This document shows, one piece after another, positions 45,437 through 57,349 of a stretch of DNA of 64,000 bases. This stretch comes from Gnetum montanum (taxonomy: Eukaryota; Streptophyta; Gnetopsida; Gnetales; Gnetaceae). The translations under genes and the position numbers were made by a program. The stretch is taken from positions 128,367-192,366 of the forward strand of contig MNCI01037851.1 of the NCBI GenBank assembly GCA_015680685.1, read 5' to 3'. The notes under the pieces are model-generated. The model searched no databases. It saw only the letters and a list, made by a program, of their open reading frames with translations, and was not told where the DNA came from. Each line of letters starts with the position of its first letter. The stretch's first letter is position 1.

Positions 45437-46198
45437 TGATGAGCAGTGAGGTACCCCTACGCTCAACCATATAAATACAAGCATGTACACACGATCCGTA
45501 GATGGACTAGTTGTGGCACCTAGATAGTTATACATTGATCACAGTTCGTTGTCTTTCCACCTAGAATAGTATTTGCTTTGTCACATATGGTTTAGTCCAA
45601 AGTGAGGTGTATGATGTGATTCCTAATTACTATGCTACTCCTAAAGTCAATAAGAAATAACTTGAGTGAACTAATAGATAATGGAAACTAAAATCTCAGC
45701 TAGCCTATGTGTGATGAGCATCCGTCCTTAATCATCCATACTTAAGCACTATTAGATATGCTACTGGGTTACCAAGTGGTTACACTTAAATGTTCATGAT
45801 TAAGACGTACCCATTCCACATTAACAACAGGAATAGTAAATGATGATAAAGAAATATTAACTAAGAAAGTAATAAATAATAATTAATAATTAAAAACTAA
45901 GTGAATTCTACAATGATGGAGTAATCTTGATCTTTATTGCCAATTGTGTGCATGTCCAAGTACGTCACACTTGAACAAAGGTTCCATACAATTACAAACA
46001 TCACATTGCGAGCATGCACTTGGAAAAGAACTGAAAACTAATTGAAAACTAACAAAAAGACTTGACCATAAAGACTTACCAACTGAGTCCTTTTCTGTGT
46101 GCTTGAGTGCTATATTTATAGGCCAACACAGGAATCATGATATCGCATACTTGATATCGAGTACCCAATATCGAGGCTTGGCAAACTACGATTCATCA
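45437..46198 (-). repeat. Element B right (5') LTR
   Basis: 762 bp, TGATGAGCAG ... CGATTCATCA. TATA box (minus, 46120-46111); GATATC at 46139 is 18 bp upstream. Confidence 0.85.
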
Positions 46199-47580
46199 TT
46201 GTGCATTCAGGCACACCATTTATTCACATCTTGAACTCTTTATTTTCAATATTTTATTATTGTAATAAAGTTATAGTTCATTTGTTATGCAAGTTATCAT
46301 GATTTTTATATTGTGAATTCGTTCATAGATTTGATTTGCATTTTTTATTGCAGTTATTTACCTTGTTTACATTCCCTAATTCCCTGAGCGATTGACAAGA
46401 CTATCCATGGCACCTTGGATTTTATTTCTTGGAGGCCCTATGGATCTAGGGTTAAAACTATTTCACTTGGAATTTTTGGTTTGCTAGCAATTGAATTTTT
46501 TAGGCACTATAGTTTTCTAGCAGTAAGAAGGCCTTTGCCCAAACTCTTGGCCAAATCCTACTTTGCCCCTTTTGAAATAGATTTTTTCTTTTTATAAGTT
46601 TAAACTTTGAAAAAACCATTTAAAATTTCTATTAATGTCCATTTACCTGCAACCAATACCCAACGTATCAGTTGTAGGTGATTTGGGTGTTCATAGGATT
46701 TTCATAGTAGTTGCTAGATTTTTCAAAGCTACCATGGTTCCCTACAAAACCTACTACCCTTCCTCATGGAAACATACCTTTGTGTGTTCTAAAGACCAAC
46801 ATGGTTTTACTTAAAAAACCCAAACCCGCTACTGTGAAGTTTTGTGGGCAAAGCCAATGTAGCCCCTTCCAAGGCTCTAGTGTAGCTCTTAAAAAATTAA
46901 AATTTTACATTCACTTTTTCTAAAAAATAGTGCACTTTTTTTGAGAGGGGGTATCTCAATGTTGTTTCGTTGGGAAAGGAAATTGATTAGTTACCCCCCT
47001 CTAGCATAGCTCTTGTTGACATAGCCAACATAGTTGCTTTTTTCTAACATCAATGCTCTCACATTTTCCTAAGTGTCATGCATACCATTGCTACTACAAG
47101 TTGCACTGTACTTGCAATTGTAGTTACAACCATTTTCCAACCATTACCCTTTATACCTTGTGTAATTCAACTTGTTGGAATTTTTTATTTTATTAATTAA
47201 AAAATTATTAAGCCGAAATTATAATTTTTTTACTTTTACTAATAATTTCTTTCAGTTAGAGCACAATTTTGTCAATTAACTTGAGAGACATGATGTTAAG
47301 CCAAAATGCAATGAGGGTTTATGACCCAAAAGACCCTACTATGGTTGAGTATAGGTAATCACTCAGGATAAGGGGGAAAAGCCTAGATTTTTTCATAATC
47401 TATGAAAATTATTATAATTTCATTTGTGCCAAAATCCATGTAAGCTTGCTCATTTCACATGTGAAGGTTGAATTCAAACATGAATATGAGTTGATCCACC
47501 GTAATTGGAAGGAGTACATTCCTTCCTTGTATGAAAAGATACCTTTCAACAACGAACACACACACACATCTTATCTCATT
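46199..47580. other. Unassigned, probably untranslated part of the Tat/Ogre-type element
   Basis: Only short frames. Words of the type GCCAATGTAGCCCC and GCCAACATAGTTGC (46850-47040) echo those at 36880-37160 and 57350-58930. An AT-rich stretch follows. Confidence 0.35.
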
Positions 47581-47589
47581 TAATTGAGA

Positions 47590-48650
47590 TGGATGAGCAA
47601 GATAAGGAGTCAAGCTTGGAGGGCCGACAGAAAAAATAGCATGTGTTTGAGACTAAACCTGAACTTGACAATTTCCTAGGAATCCTCTTCCAACAATAAA
47701 CTCTACAAGACACTGCATCCACTTTATCCTCTCTTGCCTCTTTTGTAGGGAAAGTTCCTCAACCCTCTTCTCCTATCTACCCTACCATGTCTAGCCTGAC
47801 AACTATTATAGTGGCACACTAGGTATAATTAGTGTCTCAAATAATGGATTTCTATCATGATGATCCTATTAGTCCTACTATCCCACAAATAACTCTTCCC
47901 TCGGGCATCCCAATATCCTAGTTTATCAAATATAATGATGAGGGTGAACCCAACGCTCATCTTATCACATATCTCTCTAAGTACTTGTTGCTATAGGCTT
48001 GGCCTTACACCATAATGAGGGTCTTCCCTATGTCCCTCACTAGGAAGGCATTAGACTAGTACTACATATTGCCCTAAGGATCTATATCCTCTCTTAAAGA
48101 TTTGATGTTACAATTCATAAACTATTAGAAGTACAAATTAAAACCCAAAATCACCCTGGACCAATTGATGAAGATCAAATAGGGGTCCCTTGATCTGGTT
48201 CAGAAGTTTGTCCAATGATGAAATGCTCTACTGAACGAGATTCCCAAACCCATAGCTAAAATCCACCTTTTGGCCATCTTCAAGGAGATGGTTAATGACT
48301 TTTTGAAGTTAAAACATTATTACCTGAAGCTGTGGTCACTCAATCAATTCTTCTTCCAAATAAAGAACATAAAGGATGCTATTGAGGTTATCCACGATCC
48401 AACTTACATGGCATAAAAAAACCAACATACTTGGAAGGATAAGAAGAAGGAAGGTAAAAATAATGTAGCTATGGCCACTATGGCCAAAGACAACAAGATT
48501 ACACAAGGTTCTAAAATGAGCCAACCAAATGCCCCTACAACCAACAACCAACCATCAACATTTGGGGCCTCTACATCAGGTAATACAAGGCCTAATTTTG
48601 AGAGATAAGATAAATTATAGTAGGTTGCCCCTAAAACCATCTAAACTCCT
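47590..48650 (+). pseudogene. Tat/Ogre-type gag remnant
   Basis: The plus frame contains KYNDEGEPNAHLITYLSKYL, then FPMSLTRKALD, then SISSLKDLMLQF and EIPKPIAKIHLLAIFKE. This is the Ty3/gypsy gag order: Y-x-G-x-x-x-P-x-x-H-L ... F-x-x-S-L-x-x-x-A-x-x-W-Y ... S-x-x-x-L-x-x-x-F. At least ten in-frame TAG or TAA codons stand where W or Q is usual, so this copy is old. A lysine/asparagine-rich tail follows. Confidence 0.65.
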
Positions 48651-49720
48651 TGACTTGTTGCTAAAGAGTGGAAGGATACAATATAAGTAAATTATGGATA
48701 ATGCTTGGAAGAGGTATAGTCGATTATGTGAGATTGCAAAGAGCCCTACTTTAGCAACCAAGGATGATCCACCTATGTCTAAGTGCTTCAAACTTGATCA
48801 GTTCTGTTGTTATCATCAATTACTAGGTCAAGATACCAAATTTTGTCTAGCTCTCAAGGTTGAACTATAGAAGATGATAGAAAATGGTGAGCTACTACTC
48901 AATGTCTCTAACCTAGTTAGGCCACAAAACTAGTCCATGTAGGTCTACAAAGACTCATTGAATGCCAAAAACATCCCTTACATCATAGTAACATTCAATG
49001 TGAGCAATAACTCTAGAGCTACATGAGAGCTGTTCATGATTTGAGTACCTCCTTGTAACGATAGTTGCCCTTCAACTTCGTCTATTTCAAGTATTCATTT
49101 TGTTGTAAGGATAGCATCACCAATGCCTTCCAAGGAACCTTTTGTGATCAGGGTGTTCCCTCCCACTACATCCAAACCAACAACCACAACCAAACAATGT
49201 CCTCCAACGGTGGCTAATGTAACAATTTTTTTGTAGCCCAACAATAATAAGAAATCACCTAGTAAACAACATAATAAGTTTGCACTGAAGCCCAAAAATA
49301 AAGACAACAAGTAGGCCAAAGTAGGGAGGGAGGTGGGCTCATCAAATCCCACTCCTATTTCATCCATTCCCATGAGCTTTAATGCTTAGGTTTCTCCAAC
49401 TAGTCAACCAAGGAAGGATCCCAAGTAACATGGGAAGGAGAAAGAGGCTAAGACATAACTACTCAAACATGAAGTTTGCATCTTAGGGCACATGGAGGAA
49501 GTTAAAGTAAATAAGAAGGAAAAGCCAACAACTAATAACAAAGACTTTATCAATGCAATGGAACAAGGTAAGCAATCTTTGAAATAAAAGAACACTTCCC
49601 TTAGCCTGTATGACCTAGTAATGGCCTTTGCTGCTCATTGTGAGGCACTAGTAAAGATGTCGACTTCTATCCCTATTAGTGAGGACATCCCCACTAGTGA
49701 AGAGTCCATCCATGTAGTGA
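48651..49720 (+). pseudogene. Degenerate gag-to-protease spacer
   Basis: Plus-strand peptides in all frames are broken. Words such as CFKLDQFCCYHQLLGQDT (about 48790-48850, resembling the C-x-x-H zinc-binding stretch common in Tat/Ogre elements) suggest the region between gag and protease. Confidence 0.4.
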
Positions 49721-49779
49721 TGGTACCACCTTTACCTAGGGAAGAAATGAAGTTAATGACTCTAGTGTTCCATGATAGC

Positions 49780-50275
49780 AAGGTCAAAACCAACCCCTAG
49801 GATAACGAGATAACAAAATCCCCCCTCTTCATAACAATAAGGGTGGGAAAATACGAGGTACATAGGATGCACATGGACAATGGGTTGGCCACTAACATTA
49901 TACCCTAAATGATTGTTGAACATTTAGGTCTAGTAGAACACATGCAACATACCTCAACTTTTGCTTTCAAATCCTTTAAGGGATCTCAAATTGCAATTAA
50001 AGGCTCATTCCCTTCAGACTTCATAACAAGGGAGCAATTCCCCATAATAGCCAATTTCTTGGTGGTGGAAGAGCTACTAGGATTTAATCTCATCTTGGGA
50101 AGACCTTGGCTAGCTCAATTACGAGCTATTTCCTTTCCTATCCACTAATAAATTCACCTATCTTATGAGGAAGGTGAAATAATTATCCATGATAGTGCAA
50201 TTCCCTTGATGGTCAATAACATTGACGTAGAACAACAGTATGAAGTAGAGTTTCAGGAAGAAACTTCCACTATTA
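49780..50275 (+). pseudogene. Tat/Ogre-type aspartic protease remnant
   Basis: The frame at 49909-50148 (MIVEHLGLVE ... AIKGSFPSDF ... LVVEELLGFNLILGRPWLAQ) matches the protease and its tail in Tat/Ogre-type elements, where the word ILGRPWL is diagnostic. Upstream, HMDNGLATNIIP (49869-49905) stands where an active-site D-x-G-(S/A) motif is expected; here DNG. Followed by an acidic segment up to about 50270. Confidence 0.7.
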
Positions 50276-50479
50276 ATGATGGAGTCTAGAAACCCATTAG
50301 AGCAAAAGAGGACAAAACCAACAACAATGAGACCATGGATGAGACCATTGAAGGTGGAAAATCTCCCCTTCAATGTGGTTACCAAGGAAGACAAGGAATA
50401 CAAGATCATGCAATGTAGATCCTACACCTTTCTTAATCTTTCAAAGATTAGGAAACACTTGCATAATTGAACATATGTT

Positions 50480-50760
50480 TCCTATTTAGTTATCTTATGA
50501 CCATAACCATGTGACCTTCTCTTTTGTCTTCTTAGCCTAATTTAACCTTTGTTTACATGCACCATTTTTTCATTACTTTATTTTACCTTGTTTTAGCCTT
50601 ATTTAGAACGTAACCTATAATTTACTTTTGTCTACAGTTTACATTTTTATGTCTTGTTTATTTTGAAATGTAAAATCTAAAAATTACATAAAAATTTTAA
50701 AACTTGAAAAATCTATAAAAATGTTTAAAATGAAAAACTTAAAATAAAAAAATTTTCTTT
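50480..50760. other. AT-rich spacer
   Basis: No coding frame; A-rich right part before the tandem repeat. Confidence 0.4.
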
Positions 50761-50762
50761 TA

Positions 50763-51008
50763 ATGCATGGCTTGCCATGGCCTAAAACTGGCAAAATGTG
50801 CATGCATGACCTAAAATTGGCACAATGACAACCCACCATGGTCTAAAATGGGCAAAAAGATGACATGCCATGGCCTAAAATTAGCAAAATGCACATGGCC
50901 CACCATGGCCTAAAATTAGCAAAATGATGGCTTGCCATGGCCTAAAACTAGCAAAATGATGGCTTACCATGGCCTTAAACTAGTGGCCTACCAAGGCCTT
51001 AAACTACT
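50763..51008. repeat. Tandem repeat, about 33-bp unit, about 7-8 degenerate copies
   Basis: The unit is close to TGGCTTGCCATGGCCTAAAA followed by CTAGCAAAATGA. Copies vary in length (about 27-40 bp) and end in shortened forms (CTTAAACTA). Tat/Ogre elements are known for tandem repeats in non-coding parts. Confidence 0.85.
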
Positions 51009-51455
51009 ATTGTAGCCTATCCCTTATTTATTTGCATTATAGCCCCTATACCTTAGTTTACATTCTATTGGCCTAGTTAATTTTCACTTCACTTTATCAA
51101 ATATCATCTCATAACTACATGATTTAACCAACGTAGCCTAATGTAGCCTCATAACATGAACAGAACATGAAACACATAAGATGTATAAAACTAAAAATTC
51201 TAGAACATATAAAGAAAATTGAAATTTAAATAATAATAATAATAACCAAAATGTCCATAACCCATAGCCATGGTCACACAATGTGAAAAAAGTCTAATCA
51301 ACAATCTCATATAAAATAAACAAAAGTACAATAGTCATAGCTACAGTGTGTAGCAACAACATAAAAAATAATAATAGTCTCATAACAATAGCTAAGACTA
51401 GCCACGACAACATCACATAATCAATAACCAAAAATAAATCCAAGACATGATCAAA
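51009..51455. other. A-rich spacer
   Basis: Nothing recognised between the tandem repeat and the end of the minus-strand gene. Confidence 0.35.
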
Positions 51456-54400
51456 CTAATGGGAATAAGATACAACTAAAGGAGGAGGAGGGGCATCTTC
51501 AACGTGATCACTAATGGGGCTGCTACCATCACCTGGTGCTTGTACCAATCATAACAACAAAGATCTAATAAGTAATAAACATAACTAAATTAAAATAAAA
51601 TATAAAAAATTAATCAAAAAAATAAAAAAGCCTTAGAATATTTTGGAGAAACATCCTCTATGGGGAAGCTTCAAAGACCAACTTCTAGATGATAGAGAAT
51701 TTGATCTTCGGTCATGTGGGTGAAGTCCACTTCACCAAGATTAATGTTTCTCTCATCGACGTTGGTCCATGTTGGTGGCTCTCATGAAAATATAATAGAA
51801 GTCACCTCTTTGAAAGTGGTAGTCACTTAAGGAGTTATGAAATTAGGTACCTCCAAAGAGCTTTCAAAAAACTTGAAGGTATCTCTAGTGTTGATTCCCC
51901 TCGTGAACATGTCTAGCTTACACCTCTTGATTGACTCCTTTTATAGCCACTTCAAGTAGCTCTCCCCTTCAACCTTATATTTTTTGTATGGTATTTTTAT
52001 GCCTAGCCCCATTCAAGGATCCAAGCACAATAGTCCCTCAATTCCTTGGACTTATGGACCAATAGATCTATCTGCAGCTTCTACTCCAAGAGGCTCCTAG
52101 CAAGGGCAACCTTGTCATGGATGGCATTTTAATACTGCACCCATTTGATCTCTTTGGTTCATAAGAAGTCCTTGTTAGTCACTTGGGCTTCCACAAACTC
52201 CTTACAATCCTTGAGATCTCTAACCTCTTCAGCCTATTTCTTATTTTCCCTCTCCAATGCTACAACTTGTTCCATAGAAACCCCTTGGAGCATTGGCATT
52301 CCCACGAGGTTCTAGTGTATGAGAGTGCACATTCAATGACACTTTCATATAACCTTCATGGAAAATTTTCCACTTTAGGTGGGAGGTTGGGAAGTTCATC
52401 AATCTCAATAGCATGGTTGGAATCCCATCCAACCTTTAACATTGCAAGCAACACAACCAACATAAACACATAAAACCATGTAAATAACAAATAAAAAAAT
52501 GACCCAAAAACACTTCAAACCACTAAGACCATATAACTATAGAAACAATATGAAACAAAAACACATAAATGATAAAAACTATTAAAATAAAAATAAGCTA
52601 AACTTCTTACCAATATTAGGAGCAATATATTGAAGCGATTAATCATGTCTTCAACCATCCCTCGCATGAACTCCATTTTGTCTAGAACCTCTACCCATGG
52701 TTTCATGCAAAATTTAGATGTGGAAGCACTTGGTTGAGGCTTAGAAGCTACAACAAACATGCTCATAGTTTAATAATTAAAACTAGGTTCAAACATGAAG
52801 CTATAAAATGCAATATTTGAAAAAAATTCATAAGTACTTGGAATATCATCCAAGATGATAATAGGAGCTTCACCGAGTTGTGAACCATCAAATATAGCAT
52901 AGAGGTCATCCAATGTGGCATAGGATAGCCCCTCATTCTCATGTCATTGTAATGCCTCTCCTCCAAGCACTTCTGTTCAGCCTCCATTGTTGTTGCTTAG
53001 GCCACTAGTTCTTATTGTTTATCTACAAGAACAATGAAGATAAGACATAGAACCACTTAGGATATTCTTCATAAAAAAACAACATGACCATATAACATAA
53101 AAAATAATTGCCAAATAACTTAAAAAAAATAATGTAATTACAGCATGCCTATAATTGCATGGTGTGCCTAGCCAAGTCTAATAATGATCCTCCTCTTCAT
53201 AGGTTACTCAACAACTATTGTTGTTTCCTCAATCATAGGCCTCTTCAGTTTTGCTCTAGCTACCTTGTTAGCTTTGGCATGCAACTCCTTTTCCATTTGA
53301 ACATTTCTATTGGTGACTTAGGGTTCCATCCCAATGTTGTCAAGGGAAGGACAATGCACACCACTAAAATTCTTAGTCATAATAGAAAGTGATTCCCCAA
53401 CATCCTCTGGTGGATTCTGAGACTGCATGGTTGGAAAAACATGTTTCATCCAAGGCTTAGATAGTTGGGATGAATCTTGACTTATCCATTGTCTATCATT
53501 TTGCACCACTAGGAATTCTGTGAACCTCTTTAGATATACCACAAAAAATGCAAAGTACATGTGGCATACTATACCAAGGTTGTCTTAGAGTTTTAGGATT
53601 TTCACTCGTAGCCTAGAAACCAAATGAGCAACCTTGTTAAATTGTGCATCCTTGGTGAGGATCTTTTTCATGGTCCATGCTTGTTCAATTCCCAAGCTCT
53701 TCTTCTATGATAGAAACTTTAGGAAAGCTCAAGACCAAAATAATGAGGACATCTCATTCACCTCTATGACCTAGTAGTCACTTAGAGTTGATCCAAAGTG
53801 GCCATGATGAGTAGTTAGCCATTCTTCCACACCCTTTAAGTGGTCCCCCTCTTTCCTTGGCTTGGTGGCAATCTTCATCCCCTCACAAAGGATGCCAAAG
53901 AGGTCACAAAAGGTAGATTCATTGAAGGCCAATGTGATGGGAACACCATGAACCTAAATAAGAAATTTCTTCACTTCTTTGTTAAAGGAGTTAATGACAT
54001 TCATCATCTTAGGGGTAGGGATGATTGGGATAGGAGCCATGAACAAGTCAAGAAAACCTACGCTGGTGATCCTTACTTAGATCTCCCTAGGCACTTGACT
54101 AGCCAACCAATGCTATAATGAATCCACCTTGTCAAACTTGAGGATGAGTGTCTCCTCAGCACATCTTGAAGTAAACATGGCTATGGTAGATAATGGCAAA
54201 ACCCCTACAACACAACAAAGATAACCTGTTAGCATTGGCATAGGCACCACCATATATTACAAAAATATAACAAGTATAAAAAAGTAAAATAAAACTTATA
54301 ACCACATCGATAAAATAGTTAAATAATTAGGACCTAAATAACCACATAACTATGTAACTAGAAAAATGTTGACATTGCATGAAACAAAAATAAAATAAAA

Positions 54401-56728
54401 ATAAAAATTCTTACTTCTCCTACTGGAAGAATGCAATGTGGGGATCCTAAGGGGTATACATGTTTGGGAATCCAAGTTAGGGATACCCCACCAACTATGA
54501 GCCATCTCATTGGCTAGGCACCTATAATAGACTTGGGAATAGCATGAGGTGTAGCTGCCAAAGTCGCCCTTGAGCTTCTTCATCACTGTGAACCTTATCA
54601 CTGGGCTTTTGGCAAAGACCTCCAAGGTTGTTTGAGTCAAGGGCAAGAGCTCATCACTCTTAATCAATCCTTGGTCATCCTTGAGCTTCTTCATCACTGT
54701 GAACCTTATCACTGGGCTTTTGGCAAAGACCTCCAAGGCTGTTTGAGCCAAGGGCAAGAGCTCGTCACTCTTAAGCATGCCAATCAAAAAAAAATCATTA
54801 AACCCAAGTGGCTAATGAAACCAACAAGTAAATCAAAAACTTAAAGTTACACTTACCCTTCCACAAGGTAGATGGTACTAAGAGGATTCTTGAACAATGT
54901 ATTGACATGATAACCAACCAATAACGTGTTTTTGGCATTGTACTAGATGAATTTGAGCATATCCTAGACTTTGAACAATTGGTGTGTGTCCATGGTGTAT
55001 ATGTTATTGAATTTTTCACCCTCAACATGATTATTAGGATCGTTAATTATGAACATGATGATCAAGATGGCAGAGTGGGATAGTAAGGTTTTGATAATTA
55101 TGACCACTATTTTAGAGGCTAAGTGTAACCACATCATCACATTGAAATTCTATACTAGAACGTCCAATAACTCTTTTACCCCTAGCTTAAACTAAAGGGA
55201 GCCCCAATCCAACATTATATCAGCAGGCAAGATGTTAAGCCCTAGTGTGTGAATGCAACACAAGAGCCCAACAAGCTTAATCACCACCAAGATGGACTTC
55301 AAGAAGGCCATGCACAACCCAACCATAAGCATCAAAACCTTATGTGATCATAATGAAAATTTTAACATCTATTAAGAAAATAATGATAAGCATAATGTTA
55401 CCATTTCCACAACAAAGCAAATAACAAAATTCATAATTTTCAACACCTAGAACCAAAGTAGAGTTTAACCAAAAACTAAACAAAAAGACCAAGAAACCCA
55501 TTAATACCAATGGCAATATCATGATGAAAATATACATAAAAATTATAGAAATTTCATGTAAAAAATTAAAACCATGAGAATTAGCCTGTACCAAAATCTA
55601 ACTTATAATAATAGTTACAAAATCCCAACTTGAATTTAACAAAATTCCAACTAGAAGTCCTAGTTTACAGTGAATTAGATATAGTAAAAACTCTAGGGAG
55701 ACTAGTTAAAATTTTTTGAAAATTATAATAACTATTGATATTGTCACAAAAAATACCAGAAAATAGACCTATGTTGCTCATACAACTCGGGGTATTTGCA
55801 GTTCTAACAATTAAAACTACAATTGTAGAGGGTAGTTAACACCAACTCAAAAATGACAAATTTGTACTAATTTTTTTTTCTAAGTCTAGACCTTATACAT
55901 ATATGAAGTTCAACAAAAATTTAGCATTAACAATGCAATTCTAGGATTAGAAAAATTTCATACAACAACCTAAAATCATTATAAAAAAGTTTTACGAAAA
56001 ACCAAACTACATAAAAATGGCTAGAATGAAAGCATGGGAAAAAATGTGGATTTATTTTTTTAAATTTCCAAAAATGATGCCAAACCCTCTCAGATGGCCT
56101 TAGATATCCCTAGGAAGTTGGGACTTTGGCATAAAAAATGTTTTTACAATGTCAAAATTGTAAGTTTTGAGGGGTTGAAAACAATAAAATCCCAAAATAT
56201 TCCTATGCATTGGCCTATAGAAAAATTCATAAAAAATTAACCATAGGCCAAAATTTAGTGATTCCACAACCAGTTCAACCAGAAAATAGTAGGCAACAAC
56301 ATTAGAACCCTAGAAACCAAAAACTCCATGTTGTTTTCTTATTAAAAAATATATAAAAGTGGTATTTCTTTTTAATGGAAAATAATAGAAAACATACAAA
56401 ACAAGGCCAAATAAAAATTCATGACTTCACACCAATGGCCCCTAGGACTAAAATAATGTAGAAAACATGTAAAAACAATCTAAATACAACATTTCAACCA
56501 TCCAAAACCAAAATCCATACACCACACAAGCATAAGTTAGACAAAATGCCTAGGTTTTAAGAAAAAATTCAAAAAAAAATAAAAATCACTAGGAATAGTA
56601 TACTTGGCAATCATGGTGGAGGATCCTTTTCCTAGTAGAGGTTGTGGTAGACTTGAAATCCCTTTGGCAGCAATGTCTACCTCCTCCAAAGCTAGAGTTT
56701 TTCTTGTAGCCATCCTTCTCTTAGACAT
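51456..56728 (-). pseudogene. Decayed spliced gene of unknown function, antisense to the Tat/Ogre-type element
   Basis: Minus-strand exons with GT-AG borders: E2 55368-54857, E3 54767-54415, E4 54204-53142, E5 53022-52838, E6 52747-52611, E7 from 52433. The five introns E2-E7 have donors GTAAGT, GTAAGA, GTAATT, GTACTT and GTAAGA, and their phases (2, 1, 2, 1, 0) join the same open frame. A possible first exon is 56728-56604 (MSKRRMATRKTLALEEVDIA), but its phase does not fit E2 directly. The last part ends with VEDAPPPPLVVSYSH and TAG at 51456. Peptide words: YNAKNTLLVGYHVNTL, SKPQPSASTSKFCMKPWVEV, VEDMINRFNILLL, then a charged helix (VALERE...). Some in-frame stops show decay. I do not recognise the family. 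Additional antisense frames are known in some Tat elements, usually between pol and the 3' LTR; this may be a relative or a captured host gene. Confidence 0.6.
54568..54789 (-). repeat. 111-bp in-frame tandem duplication inside the spliced gene
   Basis: Two copies start at 54568 and 54679 and are nearly identical. Both encode SDELLPL(A/T)QT(A/T)LEVFAK and SPVIRFTVMKKLK. The period is exactly 37 codons. The duplicated block reaches the exon's 3' splice site (CTTAAGAG), whose sister copy lies inside the exon. Confidence 0.9.
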
Positions 56729-57340
56729 CTTTGATCAACAAGTGAAAAAAATTCTTCAAATCCTCCTTCAACTTCCTTGCAATTACATTATTTCTTGGGG
56801 AAGAATGACACAAATACACTATTGGAACATGGTATTTGGAGTAAAAATGATGAAATAGCTTTGGTGCTATGTGTTACCTCTAGGAAATGGACTATGAAAA
56901 TGAATTTTGGTAAAATTGATACATGGGAATTATTCATAAACTTATGTATTGATGATCAAAATCCCATTTTTGAAACACCCACACAACTCCCACATAACTC
57001 CATGTTCATAATTAGAAGGTGGGAACTACATTGGGTTAGTAGGAAAATTAATTTATTTTAATAATTTAGTTTTGGATGGGCCTTGCTAAGTACCTCCCAA
57101 ATAAATCAATAAAAATCCTAATACATTAGGATTTGAGCATTTCAACAAGAACTACACTAGGGATAATTCCCTAAAAAGCCTTGGGATGGTTTCCAAGCCT
57201 TAACCATTGTCAAGATTTACCCCCCTAGCCACCCATCCATAACATATTAGGGTTGATAATCATTCATATCAAAATTCAAAATTGGATGTTGACATTGCAA
57301 AGTACTGAACATCAAAGGGAGTTGAAACCCATAACAAAAT
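56729..57340. other. Unassigned region upstream of the spliced gene
   Basis: Short plus-strand frames only (56777-57061, no domain). It could hold the promoter of the minus-strand gene; no clear TATA element was found at a convincing distance. Confidence 0.3.
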
Positions 57341-57349
57341 AAATCATTT

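Larger units (their letters stand above)
37682..46198 (-). mobile_element. Element B: second copy of the non-autonomous gag + second-ORF family
   Basis: LTRs at 37682-38545 and 45437-46198, PBS beside the right LTR, PPT beside the left one, all in minus orientation. The flanking five bases CTATG (37677-37681) and TTGTG (46199-46203) could be a decayed target duplication with two transitions. The order gag (45323-43003), untranslated region, GATATC cluster, second ORF (40930 to about 38740) is the same as in A. No pol found. It contains a 51-bp assembly gap. It lacks the chromovirus, so it shows the uninterrupted form of A's gag at 43790-43830. Confidence 0.85.

Noticed and set aside
48336-48640. 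Two hydrophobic minus-strand frames resembling membrane segments
   Set aside because: Antisense to the Tat/Ogre-type gag tail; hydrophobicity follows from the complement of K/N-rich codons.
50763-51008. CRISPR-like array
   Set aside because: Units vary in length and sequence, there are no unique spacers of constant length, and the context is a plant retroelement.
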